A stretch of 64,000 bases of DNA from Vicugna pacos (Eukaryota > Chordata > Mammalia > Artiodactyla > Camelidae). Position 1 is the stretch's first letter; each line of letters opens with the position of its first letter. The DNA lies in the NCBI RefSeq assembly GCF_048564905.1, contig NW_027328721.1, positions 38,212,870-38,276,869 of the forward strand, written 5' to 3'. Of this stretch, positions 62,006 through 64,000 are shown one piece after another. The notes below the pieces were generated by a model. That model was not told where the DNA came from, searched no databases, and saw nothing but the letters and a program-made list of their open reading frames with translations. The translations under genes and the position numbers were made by a program.

Positions 62006-64000
62006 TGACTGAAGAGAGTTGCGTGGAGTTGTCTCTCGAGCTCCCCCACGCACTGACAATGGTTCCGGAATCCTGAGCGTGGGGAGGTTCCACCAGCGGT
62101 CGGCAGCGCGTGGGTCCAAACGGAAATCCTAAGCTCGTCTCCCCTGAGTTTTTTCCTAATGTCTCTGTGCCAGGGAATGCTAGGGCTGATTGCAGGATAT
62201 CCCAGGGACCGAGGCTGCCTCCCCAAGTTGAGGGAAGTTATTTCTCGGACTTCCCCGAACAGGGAACACCTGTGAATGAAGAGAGCTGCGTGGAGTTGTC
62301 TCTCGAGCTCCCCCACGCACTGACAATGGTTCGGGTATCCTGAGCGTGGGGAGGTTCCACCAACGGTCTGTAGCGCTTGAGTTCTAACGGAATGCCTAAT
62401 CTCGTCTCCCCGGAGGGTTTTCCTAATGTCTCTGTGCCAGGGAATGCTAGGGGTGTTTGCAGGATATCCCAGTGTCCGAGGCTGCCTCCCCAAGTTCAAG
62501 GAATTTATTTCTCGGACTTCCCGGAACAGGGAAATGCGGTGACTGAAGAGAGCTGCGTGGAGTTGTCTCTCGAGCTCCCCCACGCACTGACAATGGTTCC
62601 GGAATCCTGAGCGTGGGGAGGTTCCACCAGCGGTCGGCAGCGCGTGGGTTCTAACGGAAATCCTAAGCTCGTCTCCCCTGAGTTTTTTCCTAATGTCTCT
62701 GAGCCAGGGAATGCTAGGGCTGATTGCAGGATATCCCAGGGACCGAGGCTGCCTCCCCAAGTTCAGGGAAGTTATTTCTCGGACTTCCCCGAACAGGGAA
62801 CACCTGTGACTGAAGAGAGCTGCGTGGAGTTTTCTCTCGAGCTCCCCCACGCACTGACATTTGTTCCGGAATCCTGAGCGTGGGGAGTTTCCACCAACGG
62901 TCGGCAGCGCGTGTGTTCTAACGGAATGCCTAAGCTCGTATCCCCTGAGGGTTTTCCTAATGTCTCTGTGCCAGGGAATGCTAGGGGTGATTGCAGGATA
63001 TCCCAGTGTCCGAGGCTGCCTCCCAAAGTTCACGGAAGTTATTTCTCGGACTTCCCCGAACTGGGAACACTTGTGACTGAAGAGAGATGCGTTGAGATAT
63101 CTCTCGAGCTCCCCCACGCACTGACAATTGTTCCGGAATGCTGAGCGTGGGGAGGTTCCACGAACGGTCGGCAGCGCGTGGGTTCTAACGGAATGCCTAA
63201 GCTCGTCTCCCCTGAGGGTTTTCCTAATGTCTCTGTTCCAGGGAATGCTAGGGGTGATTGCAGGATATCCCGGTGACCGAGGCTGATTCCCCAAGTTCAG
63301 GGATGGTATTTCTCGGCCTTCCCAGACAGGGAACACCTGTGACTGAAGAGCGCTCCGTGGAGTTTTCTCTCGAGCTCCCCCACGCACTGACAATGGTTCC
63401 GGAATCCTGAGCGTGGGGAGGGTACACCAACGGTCGGCAGCGCGTGGGTTCTAACGGAATGCCTAAGCTCGTCTCCCCTGAGGATTTTCCTAATATCTCT
63501 GTGCCAGGGAATGCTAGGGGTGATTGCAGGATATCCCAGTGTCCGAGGCTGACTCCCCAAGGTCAGGGAAGTTATTTCTCGGACTTCCCTGAACAGGGAA
63601 CACCTGTGACTGAAGAGAGCTGCGTGGAGTTGTCTCTCGAGCTCCTTAACCGCACTGACAATAGTTCAGAAATCCTGAGCGTGGGGAGGTTCCACCAACG
63701 GTCGGTAGTGCGTGGGTTCTAACGGAATGCCTAAGCTCGTCTCCCCTGAGGGTTTTCCTAATGTCTCTGTGCCAGGGAATGCTAGGGGTGATTGCAGTAT
63801 ATCCCAGTGTCCGAGCCTGCCTCCCAAAGGTAAGGGAATGTATTTATCGGACTGCCCCGAACAGGGAACATCTGTGACTGAAGAGAGCTGCGTGGAGTTG
63901 TCTCACGATCTCCCCCACGCACTGACTATGTTTCCGGAATCCTGAGGGTGGGGAGGTTCCACCAACGGTCGGCAGCGCGTGGGGTCTAACGGAATGCCTA
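62006..64000. repeat. 13-monomer tandem unit, second copy, cut by window end
   Basis: The first 1,995 bp of the repeated 3,470-bp unit, with few differences from 58,536-60,530 (for example TTGAGGGAAG in place of TTCATGGAAG). Whether further copies follow lies outside the window. Confidence 0.88.
63944..64000. repeat. Partial monomer at right window edge
   Basis: The first 57 bp of a satellite unit (GAGGGTGGGG variant of the unit start). The array therefore continues to the right. Confidence 0.95.

Larger units (their letters stand above)
1..64000. repeat. 267-bp tandem satellite array filling the whole window
   Basis: The same unit recurs every 267 bp in one orientation from the first base to the last. 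Unit starts (GAGCGTGGGG in my register) fall at 162, 429, 696 and so on up to 63,944, giving 239 whole units. Most units are exactly 267 bp; the net length deficit over the window is about 31 bp, from small indels such as the one-base loss shared by the units near 4,370 and 5,970. No unit is inverted and no foreign sequence interrupts the array. By eye, most monomers differ from the consensus at a few to about 10% of positions. Established knowledge: arrays of this scale are homogenised by unequal exchange and gene conversion and usually lie in constitutive heterochromatin, often at or beside centromeres. Whether this one is centromeric cannot be read from the sequence. I do not recognise the family. 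Confidence 0.98.
27900..64000. repeat. Right sequence domain (TTTCTCGGAC plus GATTGCAGGATATCC)
   Basis: Units combine TTTCTCGGAC, as in the middle domain, with GATTGCAGGATATCC, as in part of the left domain. GTCCGAGG and GACCGAGG variants alternate. Units between 27.9 and 32 kb vary a lot. From ~32.9 kb long collinear blocks recur about 14-15 kb apart. A few units with other haplotypes are embedded, such as TTTCCCGGAC near 44,095 and 47,570 and TTTGCAGG near 46,710, 58,985 and 62,455, as expected after conversion or exchange. Confidence 0.8.
47842..64000. repeat. Super-repeat unit 2 (rearranged, runs off the window)
   Basis: The right member of the mosaic duplication. Its first ~10 kb is collinear with unit 1 apart from whole-monomer gains and losses. 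From ~58 kb the order is shuffled: material like 46.2-47.1 kb (58.5-59.7), then like 43.0-43.7 kb (59.8-60.5), then like 45.5-47.1 kb (61.3-62.9). The last part is also duplicated internally at 3,470 bp. Confidence 0.75.

Noticed and set aside
1-64000. CRISPR array or other spacer-repeat system
   Set aside because: Repetition is continuous with no unique spacers, and the unit is 267 bp.
1-64000. Inserted transposons, retroelements, rDNA or telomere repeats
   Set aside because: Every stretch I read aligns to the monomer; I saw no unexplained segment longer than about 20 bp.
1-64000. A regular higher-order repeat of one fixed length
   Set aside because: Offsets of 2, 4, 6, 7, 9, 13, 15, 16, 18 and 53-56 monomers all occur; only local or mosaic periodicities are supported.

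Overview
The window is satellite DNA from end to end. A single 267-bp monomer family (about 58% GC by hand count of my working consensus) runs head to tail in one orientation. Taking each unit to begin at GAGCGTGGGG, the first full unit starts at 162 and the last incomplete one at 63,944. That is 239 monomers in 63,782 bp, about 31 bp short of 239 x 267 because of scattered one- to few-base indels. I see no gene, RNA gene, CRISPR array, dispersed transposon or unique sequence. Uninterrupted tandem repetition of this kind is typical of centromeric, pericentromeric or other heterochromatic blocks of a eukaryotic chromosome. I do not recognise the family and cannot name the organism.

Layout. (1) 1 to ~23.1 kb, left domain: monomers carry TTTCCCGGAC and, from ~2.1 kb on, mostly GCAGGCAATCCC. 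It holds local duplications: a 6-monomer tandem duplication (8.56-11.77 kb), an apparently identical 9-monomer tandem duplication (15.87-20.68 kb), and shorter shared blocks. (2) ~23.2-27.9 kb, middle domain: TTTCTCGGAC plus a TTTGCAGGATATCC / GACAGAGG haplotype, more divergent, with only one short weak duplication. (3) ~27.9-64 kb, right domain: TTTCTCGGAC with GATTGCAGGATATCC. From ~32.9 kb it is a mosaic of a ~14-15 kb super-repeat (about 53-56 monomers). Collinear segments recur at offsets 14,942, 13,874, 14,141 and 14,674 bp, which differ by whole numbers of monomers. Nested inside is a ~1.35-kb block present four times, and at the right end a 13-monomer (3,470 bp) duplication.

Because 267 is 3 x 89 and the consensus has no stop in one minus-strand frame, very long reading frames (up to 1,149 codons, 13,241-16,690) cross the array. 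I read them as a by-product of the repeat length, not genes. The points of interest are therefore structural: how the array was homogenised, the layered domains, a near-match to the CENP-B box that is one base too long, high CpG retention and a variant spectrum that looks rich in transversions. I found no convincing new protein or RNA system.
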